The position numbers and the translations under genes are program-made. Under the pieces are notes generated by a model. That model ran no database searches and was not told where the DNA came from. It saw only the letters and a program-made list of their open reading frames with translations. This document shows positions 17,189 to 25,682 of a DNA stretch of 64,000 nt, one piece after another. Position 1 is the first letter of the stretch, and the number at the start of each line of letters is the position of its first letter. Location: positions 1,051,920 to 1,115,919 of the forward strand of contig CAVYPX010000016.1 of the NCBI GenBank assembly GCA_963770485.1. The letters run 5' to 3'. The stretch is from CAVVEC01 sp963770485. GTDB taxonomy: Bacteria; Acidobacteriota; Terriglobia; Terriglobales; Acidobacteriaceae.

Positions 17189-17926
17189 ATGGGATCGCTA
17201 ATTTTTCTATTCTTCCCTTGGGGCCTGATTTTGCAGGCGGTGGCGATTGTGCACTTCATTCGTCGTCGTCCGGACGGCTATTGGCTGTGGATCATTATTT
17301 TCTTTGGCGGGATTGGAGCGTTGATCTACATCGCGGCAGAGATGATTCCTGACGCGGGTCTGCTGCGCCAATCATTCAAGGTGTTCCCCCGGCGCAAGAG
17401 GATTCACGAACTCGAAGCGGCCATTCTGGATAATCCCTCAGCCGGGAATTACGAGGAGCTAGGCGACCTGTACCTCGAAGAAGGGAATTTTGCCCGCGCT
17501 CGCCAGTGCTTCGACAAATCCATTTCGGCCCGCACCGATTCGCCCGATCCGTTCTACCGCCGGGGTGTGGCGGCTACATACATGGGCGACTTCACCGCAG
17601 CCATACCGGATCTGGAACGGGTGGTCTGGCAAGATCCGAAGTATGACTTTCATCGCGCCGCCGCACTGCTGGCCCACTCCTACGCCAATACCGGCCAGCC
17701 CGAAAAAGCCGAAGCTCTGTTTCAGCAAGTTACCAAGATTTCCACTGCGTCGGAAACATACTACAACTACGCCTGCTTCCTGGCCTCGCAGGGGCGCAAT
17801 GCTGAGGCACGAGAATGGACGCAAAGGATCCTCGCCAAGAAACCCACGATGCCGGGCTACCTGAGACGCCGCGAGCGACCCTGGTTCCGCAAAGCCACTG
17901 TTCTGCTGAAGCGCTTGCCCTCGTAA
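17189..17926 (+). CDS. membrane-anchored tetratricopeptide repeat protein
   Basis: 245 residues. Two N-terminal helices (LIFLFFPWGLILQAVAIVHFI and WLWIIIFFGGIGALIYIAAEMI) separated by a short RRRPDG turn anchor it. Residues about 75-215 carry four TPR-like helix pairs (for example NYEELGDLYLEEGNFARARQCFDKSI and AAALLAHSYANTGQPEKAEALFQQV). The N-terminal pair resembles phospholipase-D-nuclease N-terminal type hydrophobic modules. Probably a scaffold; partners unknown. It lies just upstream of the arginine operon but the operon has its own promoter in the gap. Confidence 0.8.
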   Translation: MGSLIFLFFPWGLILQAVAIVHFIRRRPDGYWLWIIIFFGGIGALIYIAAEMIPDAGLLRQSFKVFPRRKRIHELEAAILDNPSAGNYEELGDLYLEEGNFARARQCFDKSISARTDSPDPFYRRGVAATYMGDFTAAIPDLERVVWQDPKYDFHRAAALLAHSYANTGQPEKAEALFQQVTKISTASETYYNYACFLASQGRNAEAREWTQRILAKKPTMPGYLRRRERPWFRKATVLLKRLPS

Positions 17927-17970
17927 CCGGGTGACAGGCCGTAATAGTAACGGTTCCCCGAACATTTCTA

Positions 17971-17998
17971 TTGACACCCCGGCGAAACCCTTTAAGAT
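17971..17998 (+). promoter_or_regulatory. putative sigma-70 promoter of the arg operon
   Basis: TTGACA at 17971-17976 is a perfect -35; TAAGAT at 17993-17998 is a 4/6 match to -10 with a 16-base spacer. Transcription would begin near 18005, so the ARG box at 18023-18036 lies within the first transcribed bases, where ArgR would block initiation or escape. Confidence 0.6.
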
Positions 17999-18022
17999 AT
18001 AACGCATATTTATTCATCATCA

Positions 18023-18036
18023 TGAATAAATATTCA
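18023..18036 (+). promoter_or_regulatory. ARG box (ArgR operator)
   Basis: TGAATAAATATTCA matches the ArgR consensus TGAAT-WWWW-ATTCA exactly. It ends two bases before the argR start codon, within an A/T-rich run with further ATTCAT/ATGAAT half-sites on both sides (about 18011-18045), enough for cooperative binding by an ArgR hexamer. This suggests arginine-dependent autoregulation of the entire operon. Confidence 0.85.
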
Positions 18037-18038
18037 TC

Positions 18039-18482
18039 ATGAATAAAACCTTGCGACAGCGAGCCATCTTGGGGTTACTGAAACATGGGCCCGTCAGCAA
18101 CCAGGACGAACTGCAACGCGCCCTGCGCAAGCGAGGATTCCGCGTAGGACAGCCGACGCTCTCCCGGGACATTCATGATTTGCGGTTGGGAAAAACAGCG
18201 GAGGGTTATGCCCTGCCTCAAGGAGAGAGTGCCTCCGATCCGCCTTTGCCACCGGTCTCGCGCCTGGTGCGGGAATTTGTGCTGGACGTGCGCCCGGCGC
18301 AGAACCTGCTGGTGATCAAGACCAGCGTGGGCAGCGCGCAGCCGGTTGCGGCTGCTCTCGATGATGAGAGTTGGCCGGAAGCCGTCGGCAGCGTAGCCGG
18401 AGATGACACGATTCTGATGGTTTGCCCGGATAAGGAGGACGCAAAGAAATTGGCCGCTCGGGTTGAGGAGATGCTGGCCTGA
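18039..18482 (+). CDS. argR: arginine repressor
   Basis: 147 residues, normal length. N-terminal winged helix-turn-helix (residues 1-60, with QPTLSRDIHDLRLGK as recognition region) and C-terminal hexamerisation/arginine-binding domain containing VGSVAGDDTILMVC, whose GDDT aspartates contact arginine. It is the first gene of the operon and its start codon abuts a perfect ARG box, indicating autoregulation. Stop and the argC start overlap as TGATG. An upstream ATG at 18022 hits a stop after six codons and is not used. Confidence 0.93.
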   Translation: MNKTLRQRAILGLLKHGPVSNQDELQRALRKRGFRVGQPTLSRDIHDLRLGKTAEGYALPQGESASDPPLPPVSRLVREFVLDVRPAQNLLVIKTSVGSAQPVAAALDDESWPEAVGSVAGDDTILMVCPDKEDAKKLAARVEEMLA

Positions 18483-19528
18483 TGCCGGCCAAACTCAAGA
18501 CCGCGATGCTCGGCGCCACCGGCTACTCCGGTTTAGAGCTGACACGCCTGCTTCTGCGCCATCCGCGAGTGGACAAGCCTGTTCTGCTGCGACGCCAAAG
18601 TGAAACCGACGGCGCCGTGAATCTGGCTGACATGTTTCCTTCTCTTTCGGGAAACGGAAGCTATCCGCTGCAGGCGCTCTCGTGGCCGGCGCTGAAGAAA
18701 CAGGGCGTGGAATTGCTGTTCCTGGCAACACCACATGAAGCTTCCCGTTTGCTCGTGCCGGAGGCTCTTGCCCAGGGTCTTCGTGTGATTGATCTGAGCG
18801 GCGCCTGGCGCCTGAAGCAGGCCCAGCATCGCGCCGTCTATGGTTTTCAAGATGCAGATTCACTGATTGCGGCCGAACTCACGGAGAAGGCAGTCTATGG
18901 TCTCCCCGAATTGAATGGCGATCGCATTCCGGGCGCGGCATTGGTGGCGAATCCTGGCTGCTACGCGACGTCGGTGATTCTGGCTCTGGCGCCGCTGCTG
19001 AAGGCCGGCGTAGTGGATCGGGAACGCGGAATCGTTTCGGATTCGAAGTCCGGTGTATCGGGCGCAGGCAAGGATCCGACTTCGCGTACACACTTTGTTT
19101 CGGTCGCCGACAACCTTTCGGCATATTCGGTGTTCGGCCATCGGCACGTAGGAGAGATGGTGGAGCAATTGGATTTGCGCGAGAGTGAGCTGATTTTCAC
19201 TCCGCATCTGTTGCCCATCCCGCGGGGAATTCTTTCCACGATCTACGTGCACCTGAACCGCGAGATGAAACCGGCAGAAGTGGAGTCGCGCTTCCGTGAG
19301 TTTTATGCGGGCCGGCGCTGGGTGCGGGTTTTTGCGGCCCCGAAGCTTCCGCAAATCCAGTTCTCTCTGCACACGAACTATTGCGACTTGGGTTTCTGCC
19401 TGGCGAAGGATGGCCGCCGTCTGGTGCTCGTCTCCTGTATAGACAACCTGGTCAAGGGTGCGGCAGGGCAGGCGGTGCAGAATATGAATCTCATGTACGG
19501 CTGGAATGAGGAAGAAGGTCTGCAGTGA
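18482..19528 (+). CDS. argC: N-acetyl-gamma-glutamyl-phosphate reductase
   Basis: 348 residues. Reduces N-acetylglutamyl phosphate to the semialdehyde with NADPH (third step of arginine synthesis). N-terminal nucleotide fold GATGYSGLELTRLLLRHP; catalytic Cys in NPGCYATS; conserved SGVSGAGKDPTSRTHFV and HRHVGEM segments. The start overlaps the argR stop by one base; the stop overlaps argB as GTGA. A type 1 ArgC by length. Confidence 0.96.
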   Translation: MPAKLKTAMLGATGYSGLELTRLLLRHPRVDKPVLLRRQSETDGAVNLADMFPSLSGNGSYPLQALSWPALKKQGVELLFLATPHEASRLLVPEALAQGLRVIDLSGAWRLKQAQHRAVYGFQDADSLIAAELTEKAVYGLPELNGDRIPGAALVANPGCYATSVILALAPLLKAGVVDRERGIVSDSKSGVSGAGKDPTSRTHFVSVADNLSAYSVFGHRHVGEMVEQLDLRESELIFTPHLLPIPRGILSTIYVHLNREMKPAEVESRFREFYAGRRWVRVFAAPKLPQIQFSLHTNYCDLGFCLAKDGRRLVLVSCIDNLVKGAAGQAVQNMNLMYGWNEEEGLQ

Positions 19529-20310
19529 AGATCGTGGTCAAGATCGGAGGAGCGGCGCTGGAGGATAAATCCACGCTGCAGAAGTGTGCGCAGGCAATTG
19601 TGGAACTGGCGCGGGACGGCCATCGCGTGGCCGTGGTCCACGGTGGCGGAACCGCTCTCACCCGCACGTTGAAGCTGCTGGGCAAACAGAGCGATTTTGT
19701 GAACGGACTGCGCATTACCGATGCTGAGACCCGCGATGTCGCTCTCATGGTCCTGGCCGGGATCGTGAATAAGAGCTTGGTAGCGGCAATTGTGGCGGCA
19801 GGGAACCCGGCGATCGGCCTGTGCGGCGGCGATGGCATGTCGTTCCGCGCCCGCAAGAAGCAGACGCAAGGCTACGATCTGGGATTTGTGGGCGAGATCT
19901 GCTCCGTCGAGCCGCGCTGGCTCCAGGCGATCTGGGGCGAAGGCGGGATTCCGGTTGTGTCTTCGTTGGCGCTGGGCTCCGATGGCGAGTACTACAACAT
20001 CAATGCGGATCAAATGGCCGCTGCCTGCGCGGTAGCGTGCCACGCCGATACTCTAATTTTCCTCACCGATGTTCCCGGCGTGAAGGACGCTGAAGGCGCG
20101 GTGATTCCCTGGCTGAGCACAAAGGAAGCAGAGAGTCTAGCGGCGGAATCTGTGATCGGCGGGGGAATGCTCCCCAAGCTGGAAGCCTGCAGCCAGGCTC
20201 TGCATAGAGGGGTGGGGCGCGTGCGGATTCTGCCCGCAGCGCAGGCTGAGATCCTGCCGCAGTTTTACTTCACGAAGCTGGAGTGTGGGACGGAGGTGAC
20301 TTGCGCATGA
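19525..20310 (+). CDS. argB: acetylglutamate kinase
   Basis: 261 residues from a GTG that overlaps the argC stop by four bases. Amino-acid kinase fold: VVKIGGAAL with the phosphate-binding Lys, VVHGGGTALT, DFVNGLRITD for the N-acetylglutamate site, and INADQMAAACA plus FLTDVPGVKD near the nucleotide site. No N-terminal arginine-sensing helix is present, so it is probably the arginine-insensitive type and control is mostly transcriptional through ArgR. Confidence 0.95.
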   Translation: MKIVVKIGGAALEDKSTLQKCAQAIVELARDGHRVAVVHGGGTALTRTLKLLGKQSDFVNGLRITDAETRDVALMVLAGIVNKSLVAAIVAAGNPAIGLCGGDGMSFRARKKQTQGYDLGFVGEICSVEPRWLQAIWGEGGIPVVSSLALGSDGEYYNINADQMAAACAVACHADTLIFLTDVPGVKDAEGAVIPWLSTKEAESLAAESVIGGGMLPKLEACSQALHRGVGRVRILPAAQAEILPQFYFTKLECGTEVTCA

Positions 20311-21563
20311 GTCTGGCTTCCGTCATGCGTGCGGAAGGGAAGTTGCTGGTCCCGGCCTACGATCGTCACAAGCTCCTCTTCGAGCGCGGTCGCGGTGTGT
20401 ATCTATGGGATTCGCGCGGGAACCGCTATCTGGATTTTCTGAGCGGAATCGGAGTGAATGCTCTTGGACATGGCCACCCCGAAATCCAACGTGTATTGAA
20501 GAGGCAGGCGGGCCGCTTGATTCATGTCTCCAATTTGTTCTTCCATGAATATCAGGCGGAGCTTGCCCAGCGTTTGATCAGAATTTCGGGACTGGATCGG
20601 GCTTTCTTCTGCAACAGCGGAACCGAAGCGTGGGAGGGCGCGCTGAAACTGGCCCGCATCCTGGCCCGCACGCAGAGTGCGAACGGCCACAAGCCGAAGT
20701 GGCGCATTCTCGCTCTCGAGAACTCATTCCATGGGCGCACGTTTGGCTCGCTGGCCACCACGGGCCAGGCGAAGTACCGCGATCCCTTCGCGCCGCTGCT
20801 GCCGGGGGTGGGCTTTGTTCGCTTCAATGATGTCAAAGATCTCAAGCGTCAGTTCGACGGCAGCGTTTGCGCGATTTGTGTGGAGACGATTCAAGGTGAG
20901 GGCGGAATCCGTCCGGTTAGTCCGGAGTTCCTCCAGCTTGCAAAAAAGCTGGCCGAGAGCACCGGCGCTTTATTGATCCTTGACGAAATCCAATGCGGCC
21001 TGGGCAGGACGGGACGTTACTTCGCGTATCAGCACTACGGCGTTAAGCCGGACATCGTGACGGTGGCGAAACCTCTGGCGGCGGGGTTGCCGTTGGGAGC
21101 GATTCTTACTACCGCCCGCGTGTCGAGTGGCATGCATCCCGGCATGCACGGCACCACATTCGGTGGAGGGCCGCTGGCCTGCGCGGTGGCGATCGAATTC
21201 ATGCGGGTGCTGAGCGGATTGCTGGACCACGTGCGCCAAGTGGGCGGCTACTTCCACGCGCAACTGGAATGGCTGAAAGCCAAGCACGGCTGTGTCCGCG
21301 AAGTTCGCGGCATGGGACTGATGCTGGGGATGGAACTGGAGTCCGGCGACACCGCCAAGGCCGTAGTCGCAGAATTGCTGCAGCATGGAATTGTTATCAA
21401 TCGCACGCATGAGACCGTGTTGCGTTTTCTGCCGCCGTACATCATTGAAGAAAAGCACGTCGATCTGGTAGTTCGGGCGCTGGATTCGGCCTTGCCAGTC
21501 AGCGCCTCAAAGCAAAGCCGCAGGACCAAGCACGAAAAAGTCAAACAAGGAGTTCAACAGTGA
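20307..21563 (+). CDS. argD: acetylornithine aminotransferase (class III PLP)
   Basis: 418 residues from ATG 20307, overlapping the argB stop as ATGA with GGAGGTGA upstream. Class III aminotransferase landmarks: FCNSGTEAWEGALKLAR, ALENSFHGRTFGSLATTG, ILDEIQCGLGRTG (PLP Asp) and the Schiff-base Lys in IVTVAKPLAAGLPLGA. Transfers an amino group from glutamate to N-acetylglutamate semialdehyde. The last 20 residues are polar and variable. It might also serve succinyl-diaminopimelate in lysine synthesis. Confidence 0.94.
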   Translation: MSLASVMRAEGKLLVPAYDRHKLLFERGRGVYLWDSRGNRYLDFLSGIGVNALGHGHPEIQRVLKRQAGRLIHVSNLFFHEYQAELAQRLIRISGLDRAFFCNSGTEAWEGALKLARILARTQSANGHKPKWRILALENSFHGRTFGSLATTGQAKYRDPFAPLLPGVGFVRFNDVKDLKRQFDGSVCAICVETIQGEGGIRPVSPEFLQLAKKLAESTGALLILDEIQCGLGRTGRYFAYQHYGVKPDIVTVAKPLAAGLPLGAILTTARVSSGMHPGMHGTTFGGGPLACAVAIEFMRVLSGLLDHVRQVGGYFHAQLEWLKAKHGCVREVRGMGLMLGMELESGDTAKAVVAELLQHGIVINRTHETVLRFLPPYIIEEKHVDLVVRALDSALPVSASKQSRRTKHEKVKQGVQQ

Positions 21564-22573
21564 ATAGCCAGCCACTCAACGCTACGCGAGTTGTTCCCAA
21601 GCCAGTTCCCCCACCATTCTGGTGTCCGGACCTGGTTTCCACTCGCGATCTCGGTACCAAAGGGGTTCAGGCCATACTTCATCTTGCCGGAATCATGAAG
21701 GCGCATCCGGCAGACTTTCGCAGGGCGCTCGCCGGCAAGCAGATGGTAATGTTCTTTGAAAAGCCTTCCCTGCGAACTCGGCTCACATTTGAAAGTGGAA
21801 TGGCGAGTTTGGGTGGCACGGCTTACTTCGTGGACCAGACCCAGAGCCGTATTGATGAACGCGAAAAATTGAGTGACGTCGCACACAACCTGGAACGCTG
21901 GGTGGATGTGATTGTGTTGCGCACGTTTGCGCAGGAAACCATCGAGGGCATGGCCGAATACGCTTCGATTCCAGTGATTAACGCACTCAGTGATCGGGAG
22001 CATCCCTGCCAGGGGCTGGCAGATTACTTCATCTTGCAAGAGCGGTTCGGCGATCTCAAGAACATCTGTCTGGCCTACGTCGGCGACGGCAACAATGTGG
22101 CGCATTCGCTGCTGCTCACCTGCGCCTGTCTTGGATCGAAGATTCGCATTGCCACGCCGCCGGGCTATGGTCCCGACGCCCAAATCGTCGCTGATGCCCA
22201 GGAGATCGCCCAGCAGACTGGCGCCGTAATCGAACTGCTCTCCGACCCGCACGCGGCGGCCTGCGGCGCCGACGCGGTTTATACCGATGCCTGGGCCAGC
22301 ATGGGGCAGGAGCACGAAACGGAAAAGCGGGCGCGGATATTCCCGCCTTACCAGCTGAACGAGGACCTTGCCGCCGAAGCAGCGCCCCATGCCGTCTTCA
22401 TGCATTGTCTGCCGGCTCATCGCGGCCAGGAGATCACCGATGCAGTCATGGACTCGGAACGGTCGGTGGTTTTCGATCAAGCGGAAAGCCGCCTGCACGT
22501 GCAGAAAGCCATTCTTTATTTATTGCTGGGCGGCGGAGGAAACCGCTTGCCGGCCAGGAGCGCCCATGCCTGA
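21560..22573 (+). CDS. argF: ornithine carbamoyltransferase
   Basis: 337 residues from GTG 21560, four-base overlap with argD. The carbamoyl-phosphate loop reads FFEKPSLRTRLTFESG (SLRTR in place of the usual STRTR). HPCQGLADYF and the ornithine-site HCLPAHRGQEITD are present. HCLPAHRG favours true ornithine carbamoyltransferase over N-acetyl- or N-succinylornithine enzymes, whose equivalent loop differs. The N-terminal 25 residues before DLVSTRDL are a Pro-rich extension. Ends with an eight-base overlap with argG. Confidence 0.93.
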   Translation: MNSQPLNATRVVPKPVPPPFWCPDLVSTRDLGTKGVQAILHLAGIMKAHPADFRRALAGKQMVMFFEKPSLRTRLTFESGMASLGGTAYFVDQTQSRIDEREKLSDVAHNLERWVDVIVLRTFAQETIEGMAEYASIPVINALSDREHPCQGLADYFILQERFGDLKNICLAYVGDGNNVAHSLLLTCACLGSKIRIATPPGYGPDAQIVADAQEIAQQTGAVIELLSDPHAAACGADAVYTDAWASMGQEHETEKRARIFPPYQLNEDLAAEAAPHAVFMHCLPAHRGQEITDAVMDSERSVVFDQAESRLHVQKAILYLLLGGGGNRLPARSAHA

Positions 22574-23786
22574 GAAAGTTGTGCTCGCGTATTCCGGAGG
22601 TCTCGATACCTCCATCATCATCCCTTGGCTCAAGGAAAATTACTCCTATGACGTGATTGCCATGGTTGGCGACGTCGGCCAGGGAGACGATCTCGAAGCG
22701 GTCGTTCAGAAAGCCTACACGACCGGCGCATCCCACGTGGTGGTGGAAGATATGCGCGAGGAATTCCTGACTGAGTATGTTTTCCCGGCGTTGAAGGCGG
22801 GCGCGGTGTACGAACACAAATATCTGTTGGGGACGTCGCTGGCGCGTCCCGTGATCGCAAAACATCAGGTCGAGGTTGCTGTGCGAGAAGGCGCGACCGC
22901 GGTCGCTCACGGATGCACCGGGAAAGGCAATGACCAGGTTCGTTTTGAACTGGCGTACCAGGCGCTCGCTCCGGAACTCAAGGTGATTGCACCGTGGCGG
23001 GAGTGGCCGCTGAAATCGCGCGAAGATTGCCTCGACTATGCCGAAAAGCACGGAATCTCGGTGGCCGCCAGCCGGGAGAAGATCCACAGTCGCGATCGAA
23101 ATCTTTGGCACGTCAGCCATGAGGGAGGGGAACTGGAAGATGCGGCTAACTCGCCGTTGCCCAACACCTGGCAACTAACCCGTTCACCGCAGGAAGCGCC
23201 GGACCGCGAGGAGCAGGTAAAGATCGGGTTTGAGAAGGGAGTTCCTGTGTCGGTCAACGACATGGAACTCGAAGCGGTATCGCTGGTCGAACTGCTGAAC
23301 GAAATCGGCGCCCGCAATGCGATCGGCCGAGTGGATCTGGTGGAGAATCGTTTTGTAGGAATCAAATCCCGCGGATGCTATGAAACTCCGGGCGGAACTT
23401 TGTTGATGACGGCACACCGCGAGCTCGAGGCCTTATGCCTGGAGCGTGATGTGGTGCACTTCAAGCAGCACATTGGGCTGAAATACGCGGAACTGGTCTA
23501 TTTCGGGTTGTGGTTCACTCCTCTGCGCGAAGCGCTGGATGCATTCGTTGAGTCCACGCAGAAGGAGATGACGGGTACAGTTGTACTCTCCTTATATAAG
23601 GGCAATGTGTCGGTGGTCAGTCGTCATTCCGATTACTCTCTGTACCGCACCGATCTGTCCTCCTTCACTATGGGCGACAGCTATGACCAAAAAGATGCGG
23701 AAGGCTTCATCCGCATTCTTGGATTACCCTCTCGCTCCCGCGCCCGGGCCCGCACGGAGAGTGCGAAGTCCGAGGTTACGAAATGA
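22566..23786 (+). CDS. argG: argininosuccinate synthase
   Basis: 406 residues from ATG 22566; a longer in-frame reading from 22368 is the argF shadow. Begins VVLAYSGGLDTSIIIPWLKE, the ATP pyrophosphatase P-loop. HGCTGKGNDQVRFE and SREKIHSRDRNLWHVSHEGG are citrulline/aspartate-site signatures. Condenses citrulline and aspartate using ATP. A 25-residue Arg/Ser-rich tail after RILGLPSRS is additional to the family. Overlaps argH as ATGA. Confidence 0.96.
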   Translation: MPEKVVLAYSGGLDTSIIIPWLKENYSYDVIAMVGDVGQGDDLEAVVQKAYTTGASHVVVEDMREEFLTEYVFPALKAGAVYEHKYLLGTSLARPVIAKHQVEVAVREGATAVAHGCTGKGNDQVRFELAYQALAPELKVIAPWREWPLKSREDCLDYAEKHGISVAASREKIHSRDRNLWHVSHEGGELEDAANSPLPNTWQLTRSPQEAPDREEQVKIGFEKGVPVSVNDMELEAVSLVELLNEIGARNAIGRVDLVENRFVGIKSRGCYETPGGTLLMTAHRELEALCLERDVVHFKQHIGLKYAELVYFGLWFTPLREALDAFVESTQKEMTGTVVLSLYKGNVSVVSRHSDYSLYRTDLSSFTMGDSYDQKDAEGFIRILGLPSRSRARARTESAKSEVTK

Positions 23787-25186
23787 AGATGTGGTCCGGC
23801 CGCTTTCGAGAGCCTTTGGACCCTCGATTTGAGCGCTGGCAGCGGTCTTTCGAGTTTGACCGGCGGCTGTTGAGCTATGAGCTTGCAGCCAGCAGCGCCC
23901 ATGCGCGCGCGTTAAAGGATGCGCGGATTCTTTCTTCGACGGAACTCATCGCCATCCTCCAAGGCTTGGAAAATATTGCTGAGCAGGCAACAGCTTCGCC
24001 CGCATTTCTTGAAGATAACGAAGCAGAAGACGTACATCACTTCGTCGAGAAGCAACTCGTCAAGCTGATTGGCGATACGGGATACAAACTGCACAGCGGC
24101 CGCAGCCGCAATGAACAAGTCGCAACCGACCTTCGCTTGTACGCTCGGGCCGCCATTGATCAACTCCAAGCCGAGTTGGCGGAATGCTGTGGTGTCTTGC
24201 TGGACCGCGCAGCGCAAGCCGGAGATGCCGCCATGCCAGCCTACACGCATCTGCAGCGCGCCGAACCCGTTCTCGTCTCGCACTGGCTGCTGGCATACGT
24301 GGAGATGTTTCTGCGTGACGCCGGGCGACTCGGGGATTGCCGCAAGCGGGTGAACGTCTGCCCGTTAGGCTCGGGCGCGGTTGCAGGCACCACTCTTTCG
24401 TTGGACCGTCGGGCCATGGCTGCGGCGCTCGGTTTCGAGGGCCCAACTGCCAACAGCATGGACGCCACCAGCGACCGCGATTTCGTTCTGGAGTTTGCGA
24501 ATGCGTTGTCTTTACTTGCACTTCACTTGAGCCGCTGGGCTGAGGAGATGATTTTGTTTTCCTCGCAGGAGTTCAGCTTCGCGCACTCGCCGGAAGCTTA
24601 CTCCACCGGCAGCAGTGCCATGCCGCAAAAAAAGAATCCGGACTTGCTGGAATTGACCCGCGGCAAAGCTGCCCGGGTCATCGGAAATGCAACCGCTCTG
24701 CTGGTCGCGCTGAAGGGATTGCCCCTTGCCTACAACAAAGACCTGCAAGAGACACAGGAACCGCTTTTTGATGCCGCTGAAACCATGCTTTCCCTGCTGC
24801 CGCTTGTCTCGGGGTGGATGAAGGCGGTGGAATTTGATTACCAACATATGAGTGAGGCGGCGGAGTCCGGATTCATGAATGCTTGGGCCGCGGCCACATA
24901 TCTGGTGCAGCACGGAGTTCCTTTCCGGCTGGCGCATGAGCAAGTCGGGAAAGCCGTGCAAATATGCCTGGAAAAGCACTGTGAGCTTCAGAATCTGTCC
25001 ATCGAAGAATTACGCTCTTTGAATCCCGCATTCGATCAGGATTTCTATAGCTGCCTGAGCCTCGAATCCGTGCTCTCCATTCACGATGTTCCAGGGGGCA
25101 CAGCGCCGCTACGAGTACGGCAGGCGATTGCTGAGGCAAGGCAGAGGGTCGACTCTATCCGCGAGAGAGTTCATGCGCACGCGTAA
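23783..25186 (+). CDS. argH: argininosuccinate lyase
   Basis: 467 residues. Starts MKMWSGRFREPLDPRFERWQRS. The signature GSSAMPQKKNPD (about 275-286) carries the catalytic Ser loop, and THLQRAEPV includes the general-acid His. It is a fumarase/aspartase superfamily tetramer that yields arginine and fumarate. The 3' end overlaps the acetyltransferase start by 14 bases, consistent with coupled translation. Confidence 0.96.
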   Translation: MKMWSGRFREPLDPRFERWQRSFEFDRRLLSYELAASSAHARALKDARILSSTELIAILQGLENIAEQATASPAFLEDNEAEDVHHFVEKQLVKLIGDTGYKLHSGRSRNEQVATDLRLYARAAIDQLQAELAECCGVLLDRAAQAGDAAMPAYTHLQRAEPVLVSHWLLAYVEMFLRDAGRLGDCRKRVNVCPLGSGAVAGTTLSLDRRAMAAALGFEGPTANSMDATSDRDFVLEFANALSLLALHLSRWAEEMILFSSQEFSFAHSPEAYSTGSSAMPQKKNPDLLELTRGKAARVIGNATALLVALKGLPLAYNKDLQETQEPLFDAAETMLSLLPLVSGWMKAVEFDYQHMSEAAESGFMNAWAAATYLVQHGVPFRLAHEQVGKAVQICLEKHCELQNLSIEELRSLNPAFDQDFYSCLSLESVLSIHDVPGGTAPLRVRQAIAEARQRVDSIRERVHAHA

Positions 25187-25682
25187 AGCCATTTTGCCGG
25201 ATGCTCAGCAGATCCACGATCTGATCGCGGCTTACTCAGGGGACGGCACGCTCCTGCCCCGAACCTTGGCCGAGATTTGCGAAAACGTGCGGGATTTCGT
25301 GGTCCTCGAAGACGACGGCCGCATCATCGGCTGCGGTGCGCTCCATCTTTATGGCCCGCACCTGGCGGAAATTCGCTCGATCACAGTGGCCCCCTGGCAA
25401 CAGCGTAAAGGCGGCGGGGGATACTTAGTAAAGGCGTTGCTGGCGGAGGCGAAAAAGCACCACGTCAGCTGTATCTGTTTATTTACGCGCACACCGGAAT
25501 TCTTCGCCCGCATGGGCTTCCAGATGGCGCAGCGTGAGAATCTGCCAGACAAGATTTACAAAGACTGCTGCGTCTGTCCCCGATTTCATTGTTGCGATGA
25601 AGTCGCCATGGTGCGCGGCGAACTGCCAAAGTTCGCGATTCTTCCCGAGCCCTCGAATTGGCTGGTGAAGCTCCAAGTATGA
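25173..25682 (+). CDS. argA: N-acetylglutamate synthase, single-domain GNAT type
   Basis: 169 residues from ATG 25173 inside the end of argH. GNAT fold with acetyl-CoA loop VAPWQQRKGGGGYLVKALL and the LFTRTPEFFARMGFQ segment common in short-form N-acetylglutamate synthases (like mycobacterial ArgA). It lacks the kinase-like domain of classical ArgA. Position between argH and argJ strongly supports acetylation of glutamate for arginine synthesis. A cluster of Cys residues (DCCVCPRFHCCDE) near the C-terminus is notable. The name is by context and family, not by tested activity. Confidence 0.85.
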   Translation: MRTRKAILPDAQQIHDLIAAYSGDGTLLPRTLAEICENVRDFVVLEDDGRIIGCGALHLYGPHLAEIRSITVAPWQQRKGGGGYLVKALLAEAKKHHVSCICLFTRTPEFFARMGFQMAQRENLPDKIYKDCCVCPRFHCCDEVAMVRGELPKFAILPEPSNWLVKLQV